Shown one piece after another: positions 8,393 through 17,197 of a stretch of 64,000 bases of DNA (its first letter is position 1; each line of letters opens with the position of its first letter). The stretch is taken from NCBI RefSeq assembly GCF_039566955.1, contig NZ_CP154796.1, positions 1,426,001 through 1,490,000 on the forward strand, in the 5' to 3' direction. The notes under the pieces were generated by a model. It was not told where the DNA came from, did not search any database, and saw only the letters and a program-made list of their open reading frames with translations. Source of the DNA: Micromonospora sp. DSM 45708 (GTDB lineage: Bacteria > Actinomycetota > Actinomycetes > Mycobacteriales > Micromonosporaceae). A program made the position numbers and the translations under genes.

Positions 8393-11017
8393 GTGAACAG
8401 GTTCGCGGCGGCGTACCGGCAGGCGGTCGAGCGGCACCGGGCGGCGCTGCGCCACTGGGAGGCCGCCCGGCGGATGCTGGGCGCGGCCGGCCCGGCCCCG
8501 GTCGGCAGCCCCGAGCTGGTCGCCCGGCTGGCCCGCCTGGGCGGGGAGCTGGCCGCCGCGGTGCCCGGCACCGCCCGCGTCGCGACCCACCCCGTTCCGG
8601 TACGCCTCGGCGAGGCGACCACCGTCGACGGCGTGTTCCCGGTGCTGGTGCCGGTGGGGGCCGGCGCCCACCTGGCGGTCGACGTGGACGCCCGCGACCC
8701 GCGCGTCGGCGAGCTGCTGCGTGCCGTGGTGGTCCGGCTGCTCACCGCCGCCCCGGCCGGCGCGGTCCGGGTGGTCGGCATCGACCAGGCCGCGTTCGGC
8801 GCGGCGTTCCTGCCGCTGCGCCCGCTGCACGACGCCGGGGTGCTCGGCGCGGCGGCGACCACCGAGGCGGAGACGGCCGCGCTGCTGGACGCCGCGGAAC
8901 GGCACGCGCGTACCGCCCAGCGGGCCGACCCGGAGGACCGGGAGCTGCTGGTGGTGGTCACCGCCTCGACGCTGCCGGCCCGGGAGCTGGCCCGGCTGGC
9001 CGCGCTCACCCACGCCGGCCCGGCCGCGGCGGTCTGCGTGCTGCTGGCCGGGTACGCCCCGGGCGGGCCGTCGGCCGGGTACGCCCCGGGCGGACCGTCC
9101 GCACCGTCGGCCGGGCGGCGACCGGCCGGGTTCGGCGCGGCGCCGGTGCCACCGGGCGGCCACCCGCCGGTCGGCGTGGGCGGGCCGCCCCCGTTGGGGG
9201 CCACCACCCAGCTCCGGGTCACCGAGCGCTACACCCTGGTCGGTGACCCGCCGGGTCGCCCGTTCAGCGTCGACGGCAGCGGGCTGGCCGCGCCGGTGGT
9301 GCTCGACGGCGACCCGTCGCACGCCGTGGTGACCGCGCTGGCCCGCCGGCTCGCCGAGGCCGCCGACGACAGCTCCGGCGTCACGTTCGCCGACCTGCTC
9401 CCGGCGCGGCGGTGGGCCGAGTCGGCCGGCGCCGGCCTGCGGACGGTGCTCGGCCGGGCCGGGAAGAAGCCGCTGGCCGTCGCGTTCGACGACGCCACGC
9501 CGCACTGGCTGGTCGGGGGCCGCACCGGCGCCGGCAAGACGGTGCTGCTGCTCGACGTGCTCTACGGGCTGGCCGCCCGCTACTCCCCGGCCGAGCTGCG
9601 GCTGATGCTGCTCGACTTCAAGGAGGGCGTCAGCTTCACCGAGTTCGTGCCGACCCCGCGCGACCCGTCCTGGCTGCCGCACGCGAGCGCGGTCGGCATC
9701 GAGTCCGACCGCGAGTACGGCGTGGCCGTGCTCCGGGAGCTGCGCGCCGAGCTGACCCGGCGCGCCGAGCTGCTGAAGCGGCACGGCGTCAGCCGCCTCG
9801 CCGACCTGCCGCCGAACGCCCGGCCGCCCCGGATCGTGACCGTCGTCGACGAGTTCCACGTGTTGTTCGCCGGCAACGACGCGCTGGCCCGGCAGGCCGT
9901 CGACCTGATCGAGGAGCTGGCCCGCAAGGGCCGCTCGTACGGCCTGCACCTGGTGCTGGCCAGCCAGAGCACCACCGGCATCGAGGCGCTGTACGGCCGG
10001 GCCGAGGCCATCTTCGGCCAGTTCCCGCTGCGCATCGCGTTGCCGGGCGGGGACGCCGTGCTGGATCCGCGCAACGACGCGGCGCGCGGCCTCACGGTCG
10101 GCGTCGCGGTGGTGAACACCGCCGCCGGCGCACCGGGTGCGGACACCGAGGTGCACTTCCCGGACGCGCACGCCGCCGCGGCCGACCTCGCGGCGCTGCG
10201 CCACGAGCTGCACGCGGCCCGCCCGGAGGGCGCCGCGCCGCCGGTGGTGTTCCGCGGCCACGAGACGCCCCGGCTCGCCGACGATCCGGCCTGGGCGGCG
10301 CTGACACCCGGCACCGACCCGCCGTACGCGCTCCTCGGCCGCGTGGTCGACGTCGCCGGCAGCCCGGCCGGCTTCGCGCTCGACGCGAGCCCGGGCCGGC
10401 ACCTGGCCGTGGTGGGCACCGCCGCGACCGGCGCGGAGGTGCTCCGCTCGGCCGTGCTGGCGCTGGCCCGGCAGCACACGCCGGGCTCCGCCCGGTTCCT
10501 GTTCGCGCCGTTGGCGCCGGGCACCACCGACCTCGCCGACGACCTGGCGATGACGCTGGCCGCCGCCGGCCACCCGGTCCGCCGGCTGGACGCCGACGCG
10601 CTGCGCGCGCTCCTCGCCGAGCTGGCCGGCGACGCCCCCGGGTCGGGCCGCACCTACCTGACGGTGTTCGGGATGGACGCCGCCGCCGGCACGCTGGCCG
10701 CCGCCGACCCGGGCACGTTCCGCTCCGGGCACGACGACCTGCGCGCGGTGCTGCGGCACGGCCCGGCGCGCGGCGTGCACGTGCTCGGCTGGTGGCGGGG
10801 GCTGCGCCGGCTCGCCGACGACCTCGGCGGCAGCGGGCACCGCGACGACGTGACCGGGCTGGTCGCGTTGAACGTGCCGGCCGCCGACCTCGGCCTGCAC
10901 CTCGGCGTGCACGACCTCGCCTACCATCCGCGCGACGGCCGCGCGCTGCTCGTCGACCGGCACGAGCACCGGACCGCCCTGATCGTGCCGTTCGCGTCCG
11001 AGAGCGATGACTCATGA
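8393..11017 (+). CDS. FtsK/SpoIIIE-domain ATPase of a small three-gene locus
   Basis: 874-aa P-loop ATPase. From GTG 8393 (GGGGGGCGGA upstream; a TAGGGT -10 box at 8350-8355) it starts with an amphipathic helix region (NRFAAAYRQAVERHRAALRHWE) and an alpha/beta domain to about residue 215. A Pro/Gly linker with a duplicated GYAPGGPSA unit follows. The FtsK/SpoIIIE domain has Walker A GGRTGAGKT at 375-383, LMLLDFKEGVSF after it, and Walker B VVDEFH at about 484-489, then LVLASQSTTGIEALYG. A second, degenerate copy (AVVGTAATGAEVLRS) lacks the lysine. There are no membrane helices, unlike FtsK proper or EccC. The stop overlaps the next start (ATGA). The tandem-domain build recalls EccC of type VII secretion, but no other ESX gene is present; substrate is unknown. 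Confidence 0.8.
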   Translation: MNRFAAAYRQAVERHRAALRHWEAARRMLGAAGPAPVGSPELVARLARLGGELAAAVPGTARVATHPVPVRLGEATTVDGVFPVLVPVGAGAHLAVDVDARDPRVGELLRAVVVRLLTAAPAGAVRVVGIDQAAFGAAFLPLRPLHDAGVLGAAATTEAETAALLDAAERHARTAQRADPEDRELLVVVTASTLPARELARLAALTHAGPAAAVCVLLAGYAPGGPSAGYAPGGPSAPSAGRRPAGFGAAPVPPGGHPPVGVGGPPPLGATTQLRVTERYTLVGDPPGRPFSVDGSGLAAPVVLDGDPSHAVVTALARRLAEAADDSSGVTFADLLPARRWAESAGAGLRTVLGRAGKKPLAVAFDDATPHWLVGGRTGAGKTVLLLDVLYGLAARYSPAELRLMLLDFKEGVSFTEFVPTPRDPSWLPHASAVGIESDREYGVAVLRELRAELTRRAELLKRHGVSRLADLPPNARPPRIVTVVDEFHVLFAGNDALARQAVDLIEELARKGRSYGLHLVLASQSTTGIEALYGRAEAIFGQFPLRIALPGGDAVLDPRNDAARGLTVGVAVVNTAAGAPGADTEVHFPDAHAAAADLAALRHELHAARPEGAAPPVVFRGHETPRLADDPAWAALTPGTDPPYALLGRVVDVAGSPAGFALDASPGRHLAVVGTAATGAEVLRSAVLALARQHTPGSARFLFAPLAPGTTDLADDLAMTLAAAGHPVRRLDADALRALLAELAGDAPGSGRTYLTVFGMDAAAGTLAAADPGTFRSGHDDLRAVLRHGPARGVHVLGWWRGLRRLADDLGGSGHRDDVTGLVALNVPAADLGLHLGVHDLAYHPRDGRALLVDRHEHRTALIVPFASESDDS
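9047..9100 (+). repeat. 27-bp tandem duplication inside the FtsK-like gene
   Basis: Two 27-bp units (9047-9073 and 9074-9100) differ only at the last few bases. They encode two copies of AGYAPGGPS in frame, lengthening the flexible linker before the ATPase domain. The copy number probably varies between strains. Confidence 0.8.
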
Positions 11018-11706
11018 GTGGATTCGACGACTACGCGGCCCTGATCCGGGAGCTGTCCACCCGGCAGCGGGGTGGGGAGCGGGCCATCGCCGCCGAGGCG
11101 GAGCGCCGGCGTGGCCTCCAGTCCGGGGTGGACGAGGTCGGGCGACGGCTGGCCGCGCAGGGGGAGCGCCTGGACCGGCTCGGGCAGGCGGTCGGCGTAC
11201 CGATGCGGTCGGTTCCGGAGGCGACGGCGCCGGACGGCGGCGGCCCGGCCGGTCCGGCCGGCGGGCCGGGGAGTGCGCCGTCCGGCGACCCGGCGGCGGA
11301 GCTGGCGACGGCCGGGCGGCTGGCCGACGAGGCCGACCGGCACGGGCAGGAGGCGGACGCGCTGGCGCGGCGGCCGGTGCTGCTGCCCGCCTGGTCCGCG
11401 CCGGCCCGGGCGGTCGTGGTGTACGCCGGGTGCGCGCTTGTCGGTTCCGTGCTCATGTTGATCGCGCTGCTGGGTTCACCGCTGCCGGTCTCCGGGATGG
11501 ACCTGGTGGCGGCGCTGTCCTGCGCCGGCGTGCCGCTGCTGTCGTTCGTGGCCGGTCAGGTCGTGCTCGCCCGCTGGGGCCGCCCCGCGCTGCCCGACCC
11601 CGAGACCCCGGCCGGCCGGTACGTCCCGCTGGGCTTCGTGATCTGCGCCCTGGTCTCCCCGTCCCTGTTCTGCCTCTACCTGATCCTCTTCCGCCTCCTC
11701 CGCTGA
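11014..11706 (+). CDS. Coiled-coil membrane protein coupled to the FtsK-like ATPase
   Basis: 230-aa protein of unknown family whose ATG overlaps the ATPase stop codon (ATGA at 11014-11017), so the two are translationally coupled and probably function together. Residues 1-65 are a charged heptad-rich helix (LIRELSTRQRGGERAIAAEAERRRG..., GRRLAAQGERLDRLGQAVG). A Gly/Pro/Ala linker follows, then a short helix (ADEADRHGQEADALARRP). Three hydrophobic helices come at the C-terminus: AVVVYAGCALVGSVLMLIALLG, LVAALSCAGVPLLSFVAGQVVL and YVPLGFVICALVSPSLFCLYLILF. This fits a membrane anchor whose coiled-coil domain recruits the cytosolic ATPase; that is inference. Confidence 0.7.
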   Translation: MSGFDDYAALIRELSTRQRGGERAIAAEAERRRGLQSGVDEVGRRLAAQGERLDRLGQAVGVPMRSVPEATAPDGGGPAGPAGGPGSAPSGDPAAELATAGRLADEADRHGQEADALARRPVLLPAWSAPARAVVVYAGCALVGSVLMLIALLGSPLPVSGMDLVAALSCAGVPLLSFVAGQVVLARWGRPALPDPETPAGRYVPLGFVICALVSPSLFCLYLILFRLLR

Positions 11707-11711
11707 CCCGT

Positions 11712-11811
11712 CCCCACCCGACCCTCGTCGATCTTGCAGTTGTGGCCCACGTGACGCGGCTTGCGCGGCTTTTGTCGGGGCGGTAAGTGCAAGATCGCCG
11801 AAAAGGTGGGG
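11712..11811. repeat. Long imperfect palindrome between the membrane protein and the small helical protein
   Basis: CCCCACC at 11712-11718 and GGTGGGG at 11805-11811 are the outer arms; CGATCTTGCA (11729-11738) and TGCAAGATCG (11788-11797) are perfect inner arms. The centre is GC-rich with CGCGGCTTGCGCGG. It could fold as a large hairpin and act as a partial terminator. Its build matches the other intergenic palindromes in this window, and similar GATCTTGCA palindromes are, from memory, common in Micromonospora. Confidence 0.5.
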
Positions 11812-11875
11812 CGGGGACGGGTGGGGTGGGCCGGTAGGGTGGGCGGGGCGTGGGTGGGCGATCCGGGGAGGGCTC

Positions 11876-12139
11876 GTGAGCGCGGCGGAGGTCATTGCCA
11901 GGCTGGCGGCGGCGGCACGGAAGCTGGACGAGGCGAAGGCCCGCACGGCCGCTGCCGCGCAGGACGCGGCCGAGGCGCGGGCGCTTGTCGCCGGCGCGCT
12001 CGAAGGCGCGACGGCGGGGCCGCTGATCGGGGTGATCGACGCCTACCGGCAGGCGCTCGCCCAGGCCGCGCAGGGCGGCGAGCCGGCCCGCCAGCACGTG
12101 CAGGAGACCATCGCGAAGGTCCAGGCGCTGGGCAACTGA
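11876..12139 (+). CDS. Small helical protein, 87 aa, at the end of the FtsK-like locus
   Basis: GTG 11876 follows GGGGAGGG. The product is almost entirely predicted helix: VIARLAAAARKLDEAKART, AAAAQDAAEARALVAGAL, a turn at GATAGPL, then LIGVIDAYRQALAQAAQ and HVQETIAKVQALGN. Size and helix-turn-helix build resemble WXG100/Esx-type secreted proteins, but no WXG motif is seen (the turn reads EGATAGPL). I recall small Micromonosporaceae families of unknown function like this (possibly DUF6244, unverified). It follows the ATPase/membrane pair on the same strand after a palindrome, so it may be a substrate or partner of that machine. Confidence 0.65.
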   Translation: MSAAEVIARLAAAARKLDEAKARTAAAAQDAAEARALVAGALEGATAGPLIGVIDAYRQALAQAAQGGEPARQHVQETIAKVQALGN

Positions 12140-12154
12140 CCGACCGGGCGGGCG

Positions 12155-13516
12155 TCACGGGTCGGTGAGGAGCAGCCAGTCGTCGTCGCGGCGGGTGACA
12201 GTGGTGTCGGGCGGCCAGGCGTGGGTGACGGCCGTCGACGCGCGGGCCTGGTCGACAAGCGGTCGCCGGGCCAGTGTCGCCCCCTCGAAGCGGGCCCGCC
12301 CGTGGAACACGGCCCGGCCGAAGTTGGCCGCGCCCTCGAAACGGGCCCCCTCGAACCAGGCCTCCGCGCCGAACTCGGTCCACCGGAACAGCGCCAGGTC
12401 GGCGAAGCGCGCCCGGTGGAAGCCCGCGTACGCCGCGAACGTGGTGTGCTCCATGGACAGTCCACCCAAAAACACCGCCTCCCGGAAGCTGGCGTTGTCG
12501 GTGAACGTGGCCCGGTCGAAGCTGCTGGGCTGCCGCAGCGTGGCGCCGTGGAAGGAGGTCGGCCCGAAGCTCGCGTCCCGGCAGGACAGCGCGCCGCCGA
12601 GGTCGGCCCGGTCGAAGCTCACCCGGCCGCCGAGGCGCGCGCCGTCCAGGACGATCTCGGCGTCGCCGGTGAGGTCGTCGAGGACGACGTCGGCGAACTC
12701 GGCGGTCAGCCGCAGCCGGCCGTGGGCGACCGCGCCGGCGAAGCTGGTGGTGCCGGTGCAGACCGCGCCGGTGAGGTCGAGGTCCACGAGCGTGCAGCCG
12801 GCGGCGTCGAAGTTGTCCAGCCGGGCGCCGGTCAGGTCCAGCGCGATGCCCGGCCACCAGCCGTCCTGGTCCGCCCGCAGGTGCCGGGTGAGCATCCGCT
12901 GCGCGGTACGCCGCACCTCGGTCTCGCGCCGGTCGTCGGGCGCCGGCATCCGGAGGTACGCGCAGAGCACCGCCACGGTGGTCGGCCGCTGTCCCGGGTT
13001 GTCCTGACCGAGCCGTTCCAGCGCGTGCAGGCCGCCGAGGCGGACCGCCGGCTGGTCGCTGCCGATCAGCTCGATGGCCCGCACGTACAGCTCGGTGAGC
13101 CGTCGTTCGGCGGCGTCGTGCTCGGCGGCGGTGGCCTGGCGCTCCTGGTGCCGGGCGGCGGCCTCGGCGACCGCCTCGGCGTGCGCCTGCACCCGGTCGC
13201 GGTGCGTCTGGTCGCGGGCGGCGACCGCCTCCTGGTGCCGCTGGCCGCGTTCGCTGATCCACTGTCGACGGGCGGCGAACAGCAGTGCCACCCCGCCGCC
13301 GGTGCCGGCGACCACGGTGAGGCCGGTACGGATGGCGTCGACGCGCAGCGTGGCCCGGGTGTCGGGTTGGCCGGCCCGGTCGGCCTCGGCGAGCAGCCAG
13401 TCCAGCACCAGCCAGCCGAGCAGCACGGCCAGGAGGAGTCCGAGCAGCGCCGACCACCAGGGCATCACCTTGAGCGGCTTCTCCGGCGGGGGTGGGGTGG
13501 ACACGGCGCCCAGCAT
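12155..13516 (-). CDS. Pentapeptide-repeat membrane protein
   Basis: 453-aa protein with two N-terminal membrane helices (WWSALLGLLLAVLLGWLVLDWLL and AIRTGLTVVAGTGGGVALLFAA). A long charged coiled coil follows (QRHQEAVAARDQTHRDRVQAHAEAVAEAAARHQERQ), then a helical region (ELYVRAIELIGSDQPAVRLGGLHALERLGQ) and a C-terminal pentapeptide-repeat solenoid. The solenoid has the A(D/N)LxF-type pattern: LDLTGARLDNFDAAG, FDRADLGGALSCRDASF, FREAVF, FEGARFEGAANFGRAVF. This is a common actinobacterial membrane family of unknown role. The ATG at 13516 is my choice; a GTG at 13504 is also possible, and an upstream GTG at 13636 lies in what looks like promoter sequence. It converges with the small helical gene, 15 bp apart. 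Confidence 0.8.
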   Translation of the reverse strand: MLGAVSTPPPPEKPLKVMPWWSALLGLLLAVLLGWLVLDWLLAEADRAGQPDTRATLRVDAIRTGLTVVAGTGGGVALLFAARRQWISERGQRHQEAVAARDQTHRDRVQAHAEAVAEAAARHQERQATAAEHDAAERRLTELYVRAIELIGSDQPAVRLGGLHALERLGQDNPGQRPTTVAVLCAYLRMPAPDDRRETEVRRTAQRMLTRHLRADQDGWWPGIALDLTGARLDNFDAAGCTLVDLDLTGAVCTGTTSFAGAVAHGRLRLTAEFADVVLDDLTGDAEIVLDGARLGGRVSFDRADLGGALSCRDASFGPTSFHGATLRQPSSFDRATFTDNASFREAVFLGGLSMEHTTFAAYAGFHRARFADLALFRWTEFGAEAWFEGARFEGAANFGRAVFHGRARFEGATLARRPLVDQARASTAVTHAWPPDTTVTRRDDDWLLLTDP

Positions 13517-13591
13517 GCCACCGCGGTCCCGGTCGGTGGGGGGCGCCGGCGTCGTCCCGAATGCCGGTTCGTGCGCCAGGTGGAACAACTG

Positions 13592-13643
13592 GTTACCGAC
13601 GCGTAACTTTCCATTGACGTGTGTGAAATCAGACACGCATCAT
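13592..13643 (+). promoter_or_regulatory. Promoter region between the pentapeptide and lipase genes
   Basis: TTGACG (13614-13619) and CATCAT (13638-13643) are 18 bp apart and could be the -35/-10 of the lipase gene, with a leader of about 70 nt. GTTAC/GTAAC (13592-13596 and 13603-13607) and CGTGT/ACACG around 13619-13637 are short inverted repeats over the promoter that a regulator could bind. GC is visibly lower here than in the flanks. Confidence 0.45.
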
Positions 13644-13719
13644 CGTTCCCACGATCGATCGGACCCCACCCGCCCCGCCCGGTTCCCGCCGGGTGCCCCT
13701 CCCATCGGAGGTGCAGCCC

Positions 13720-14547
13720 ATGCTGCTCCGAACGATCCTGGCCGCCACCGCCGCCGCCACCGCGCTGCTCGTCCCGGCCACCGCCGCCCACGCCGCCGCA
13801 CCCACCGCCGCGCCCGGCGCGGTCACCGCCCCGGCCCCCGCCGCCCCCGCCAGCACCGTCACCGCCGCCGAACGGGCCGCCGCCGCAGCCGCCGACCCGG
13901 TGATCGTGGTCGGCGGCCTGATCGGCGTCTCCATCGCGTACGAGCCGATCGCCGCCCGGCTGCGCGCCGACGGCTACCGGGTTTCCATCTACCAACTGCC
14001 GAACCTCGGCTTCGGCGACATCCGCGAGTCCGCCCGGGCACTGTCGTCCCACGTGGACCAGGTCCGCGCCGCCACCGGCGCGAGCCGGGTGGACCTCGTC
14101 ACCCACTCCGAGGGCGGGCTGGTCAGCCGCTGGTACGTGAAGTTCCTCGGCGGCGCCGCCGCGGTCGACCAGTACGTCAGCCTCGGCAGCCCGCAGTACG
14201 GCACGTACGTCGCCAACATCCTCGCCGTCGTCGGCCTGGGCAGTTGCGCCGGCATCGTGGCCTGCCAGCAGATGACCATCGGGTCGAGCTTCCTGGCCGA
14301 CCTGAACGCCGGTGACGACACCCCCGGGCCGGTCCGCTGGACCACGCTGCGCACCTGGCAGGACGAGCTGGTGCGCCCGGTCGACAACGCGGTGCTCGCC
14401 GACGGCGCGACGAACGTGCTGGTGCAGGCGTGGTGCCCGCTGCGGGTGGTCGGCCACCTCGGCCTGGTGCTCGACGGCACCACCTACACGGCGGTGCGGC
14501 AGACGTTGGCCGGCGTCGCGATCCGACCCAACTGTTTCGCGGTCTGA
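13720..14547 (+). CDS. Secreted triacylglycerol lipase/esterase, alpha/beta hydrolase
   Basis: 275-aa exported esterase. ATG 13720 has GGAGG at 13707-13711. The signal peptide is MLLRTILAATAAATALLVPATAAHA, followed by an Ala/Pro-rich stretch to about residue 55. The alpha/beta-hydrolase core begins at DPVIVVGGLIG. The nucleophile elbow is THSEGG with Ser about residue 130; the oxyanion region is probably VGGLIG and the late VVGHLGLVLD carries the likely catalytic His. Cys pairs (GSCAGIVACQQ) suggest disulfides outside the cell. It resembles the lipase class 2 (EstA/LipA) proteins of Streptomyces and Bacillus. It converges with the GMC oxidoreductase gene, 43 bp away. Confidence 0.85.
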   Translation: MLLRTILAATAAATALLVPATAAHAAAPTAAPGAVTAPAPAAPASTVTAAERAAAAAADPVIVVGGLIGVSIAYEPIAARLRADGYRVSIYQLPNLGFGDIRESARALSSHVDQVRAATGASRVDLVTHSEGGLVSRWYVKFLGGAAAVDQYVSLGSPQYGTYVANILAVVGLGSCAGIVACQQMTIGSSFLADLNAGDDTPGPVRWTTLRTWQDELVRPVDNAVLADGATNVLVQAWCPLRVVGHLGLVLDGTTYTAVRQTLAGVAIRPNCFAV

Positions 14548-14590
14548 GCCCGTCCGGGCCCGCCCCCGGGTGGGCCCGGACCGACCGCGC

Positions 14591-16183
14591 TCACCCCTGC
14601 GCGCCGCCCCGGATCAGGTCGGCGGCCCGCCAGGCCAGCGCCGTCACCGGGGCGCTGGTCCAGCCCGCCACCATCGTCGGCAGCACCGACGCGTCCACCA
14701 CCCGCAACCCGTCGACGCCGCGTACCCGCAGCTCGGGGTCGACCACGTGATCGTCGTCCGCGCCCATGGCGCAGGTGCCGACCGCGTGGTAGCCGCAGTA
14801 GCCGTGCGTCACCGCCGCCTCGACGATCTCCTCGTCGGTCCGCGTCGTCAGGCCGGGCACCGTCTCGGCCTGGAGCCGCTTGGCGATCGGCCCGGTGGCG
14901 AAGAACTCCCGCATCCGGCGGAACAGGTCCACCGCCGTCCGCCGGTCCTGGTCGGTGGCCAGGTAGTTCGCCACGATCGCCGGCGGGGTACGCGGGTCGG
15001 CGTCGGTGACGGTGAGGTGGCCCTCGCTGTCCGGTCGGGTCACCGTGCCCAGGCACATCACGCCCGGCTCCCGTTCCAGCTCCAGCGCCCGGCCGGGCCG
15101 GGCCGGGGCGGCCGAGAACGGCGCCATCAGCAGGTGGCCGTCCGGGCGGTCCAGATCGGGCCGGGACTTCACGTGCGCCGCGACGTCGAGCACCGGCAGC
15201 GCCAGCGGGCCGCCCCGGGTGAACAGCCAGCGCAGCGTCGCGCCGGCCTGCCCGAGCGGGCTCGCGAGCCGGGCGTTGTAACCGCCCGGCTCGGCGAGCC
15301 GGTACTGCACCGCGATCGACCGGTGCTCCCGCAGGCCGGCGCCCACCCGGGGCCGGTCGAGCAGCACCGGCACGCCGGCGGCGCGCAGCGTGTCGGCCGG
15401 CCCGATGCCGGAGACCTGCAACAGCGCCGGGGTGGCCAGCGCGCCCGCGGCGAGGACCACCGCGCCGGCCGCCCGGTGCTCGACCTCCCGACCCCGGTGC
15501 GCCACCCGTACGCCGACCGCCCGGCCGCCCTCGACCAGCACGCGCAGCACCACGGCGTCGACCACGACGGTGAGGTTGGGGCGGCGCCGCGCCGGGTGCA
15601 GGAACGCGTCGGCGGCGCTGACCCGACGGCCACCGTGGATGGTCGCGGTCGGATAGCCGATCCGCTCGTCGTCGTCGGCGTCCAGGTCGTCCACCCGGCG
15701 CCAGCCCAGCTCGACGCCGGTCGCCACCATCTCCTCGGCGAGCGGGTCGGTGCCGGTGGCGACGGAGAGCCGCACCGGCCCACCGACGCCCCGGTGCGGC
15801 GCCGGCCCCAGCGGATGGTCCTCCAGCCGCTGGAACACCGGCCGCACGGTCGACCAGCCCCACCCCAGCGGCGCCAGCGCGTCCCAGTCCCGGGCCGCGC
15901 CGCGGCTCCAGATCATGCCGTTGACGGACGTCGAGCCGCCGATCATCCGGCCCCGCTGCCAGGTCTCCCGCCGGCCCGCTCCGGTCGCCGCCGGGTAGTG
16001 CCAGGCGGTGCGCGGGTCGTCCATCAGCCGGGAGAACGCCTTCGGCACCCGGACGAACGGGCTGCGGTCCCAGCCGCCCGCCTCGACCAGCAGCACCCGG
16101 GTGCCCGGGTCCTCGGTCAGCCGGTCGGCCAGCACGCATCCGGCCGCGCCGGCGCCGACCACGACGTAATCGAATTCCACCAC
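14591..16183 (-). CDS. GMC-family FAD-dependent oxidoreductase (choline dehydrogenase-like)
   Basis: 530-aa flavoenzyme oxidising an alcohol. The N-terminal Rossmann motif is DYVVVGAGAAGCVLADRL (GxGxxG at 10-15), followed by VLLVEAGGWD. GMC signature 1 is seen in RGRMIGGSTSVNGMIWSRG and signature 2 in GALATPALLQVSGIGP. The C-terminal catalytic His lies in CGYHAVGTCAMG, followed by VDGLRVVDASVLPTMV. The start is a pair of GTG codons at 16183/16180 after GGGGGTCCTC. The order of domains and length match the BetA-like clade, but no betaine aldehyde dehydrogenase gene is near, so the substrate is open. Confidence 0.9.
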   Translation of the reverse strand: MVEFDYVVVGAGAAGCVLADRLTEDPGTRVLLVEAGGWDRSPFVRVPKAFSRLMDDPRTAWHYPAATGAGRRETWQRGRMIGGSTSVNGMIWSRGAARDWDALAPLGWGWSTVRPVFQRLEDHPLGPAPHRGVGGPVRLSVATGTDPLAEEMVATGVELGWRRVDDLDADDDERIGYPTATIHGGRRVSAADAFLHPARRRPNLTVVVDAVVLRVLVEGGRAVGVRVAHRGREVEHRAAGAVVLAAGALATPALLQVSGIGPADTLRAAGVPVLLDRPRVGAGLREHRSIAVQYRLAEPGGYNARLASPLGQAGATLRWLFTRGGPLALPVLDVAAHVKSRPDLDRPDGHLLMAPFSAAPARPGRALELEREPGVMCLGTVTRPDSEGHLTVTDADPRTPPAIVANYLATDQDRRTAVDLFRRMREFFATGPIAKRLQAETVPGLTTRTDEEIVEAAVTHGYCGYHAVGTCAMGADDDHVVDPELRVRGVDGLRVVDASVLPTMVAGWTSAPVTALAWRAADLIRGGAQG

Positions 16184-16251
16184 TGAGGACCCCCACTCGC
16201 GAGAATCCTTCTGACAGTAGTTTCCCGATCACGGATGGCAAGTGTCGGGTT

Positions 16252-17118
16252 TCAGGCGGCCTTCGCCAGCGCCTCGAACTCGTCGTCGGTCAGCTCCACC
16301 CCGGCCGCCGCGACGTTCTCCTCCAGGTGCGCCACCGACGACGTACCCGGGATCGGCAGCATCACCGGCGACCGGCGCAACAGCCACGCCAGGGCGAGCT
16401 GCGCGGGGCTGGCGCCGTGCCCGGTCGAGATCGCGTCCAGCGGCCCGCCGGTCCGGGCCAGGTTGCCGGTGGCGATCGGGAACCAGGGGATGAACGCCAG
16501 GTCGTTGCGCTCGCAGTGGGTCAGCACGTCCTCGGCGCTGCGGTCGGCCAGGTTGTAGAGGTTCTGCACGGACACGATCGGCGTGACCGCCCGCGCCGCC
16601 TCGATCTGCGCCACCGTCACCTCGGAGAGCCCGATGTGCCGGATCTTGCCCTCCTGCTTGAGCAGCGCCAGCTCGCCGAGCTGGTCGGCGAGCGGCACCT
16701 GCTCGTCGATCCGGTGCAGCTGGTAGAGCGGGATCGACTCCAGCCCCAGGTGGCGCAGGCTCAGCTCGCACTGCTGGCGCAGGTACTCCGGCCGGCCCAC
16801 CGGTCGCCAGTCACCCGGGCCGGAACGGGTCAGCCCGGCCTTGGTGGCGATCACCAGGTCGTCGGCGTACGGGTGCAGGGCCTCCTTGATCAGCAGCTCG
16901 CTCACGAACGGCCCGTACGAGTCGGCGGTGTCGATGAACGTGACCCCCAGCTCGTACGCGCGACGCAGCACCCGCACCGCCTCCGCCGGGTCCTTCGGGT
17001 CGCCCCAGACGCCCGGACCGGTGAGCTGCATCGCCCCGTAGCCGAGGCGGTCGACCCGCAGGTCGCCACCGATCCGGTAGCTGCCCGACGCCTTGGCGGG
17101 CTGGTTGCTGGTGGCCAT
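16252..17118 (-). CDS. Aldo/keto reductase
   Basis: 288-aa NADPH-dependent oxidoreductase with a TIM-barrel fold. The start at ATG 17118 is preferred over GTG 17121 because AGGAGG ends 6 nt upstream of it. Catalytic tetrad: Asp in [10 protein letters not shown], Tyr in the same segment, Lys in [10 protein letters not shown], His in YQLHRIDEQ. The cofactor-binding end reads [19 protein letters not shown]. It is closest to the AKR branch often called oxidoreductase YdbC-like ([12 protein letters not shown] segment). A 68-bp gap separates it from the GMC gene on the same strand, so the two could be co-expressed. Confidence 0.9.
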   Translation of the reverse strand: MATSNQPAKASGSYRIGGDLRVDRLGYGAMQLTGPGVWGDPKDPAEAVRVLRRAYELGVTFIDTADSYGPFVSELLIKEALHPYADDLVIATKAGLTRSGPGDWRPVGRPEYLRQQCELSLRHLGLESIPLYQLHRIDEQVPLADQLGELALLKQEGKIRHIGLSEVTVAQIEAARAVTPIVSVQNLYNLADRSAEDVLTHCERNDLAFIPWFPIATGNLARTGGPLDAISTGHGASPAQLALAWLLRRSPVMLPIPGTSSVAHLEENVAAAGVELTDDEFEALAKAA

Positions 17119-17197
17119 CACGGTCCTCCTGGTTGCGTGGTCGTCAGTTCGGCTCCCGACCGGAGGACATTCCCCGAACCGGGCGGCCGAAGCCTGC

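Noticed and set aside
8393..12139. A true ESX/type VII secretion cluster
   Set aside because: EccB, EccD, EccE, mycosin and WXG motifs are all missing, and the ATPase lacks EccC's membrane helices; only a loose likeness is claimed.
13504..13636. N-terminal extension of the pentapeptide protein to GTG 13636
   Set aside because: That stretch has low GC and promoter-like elements, and no Shine-Dalgarno lies before the GTG.
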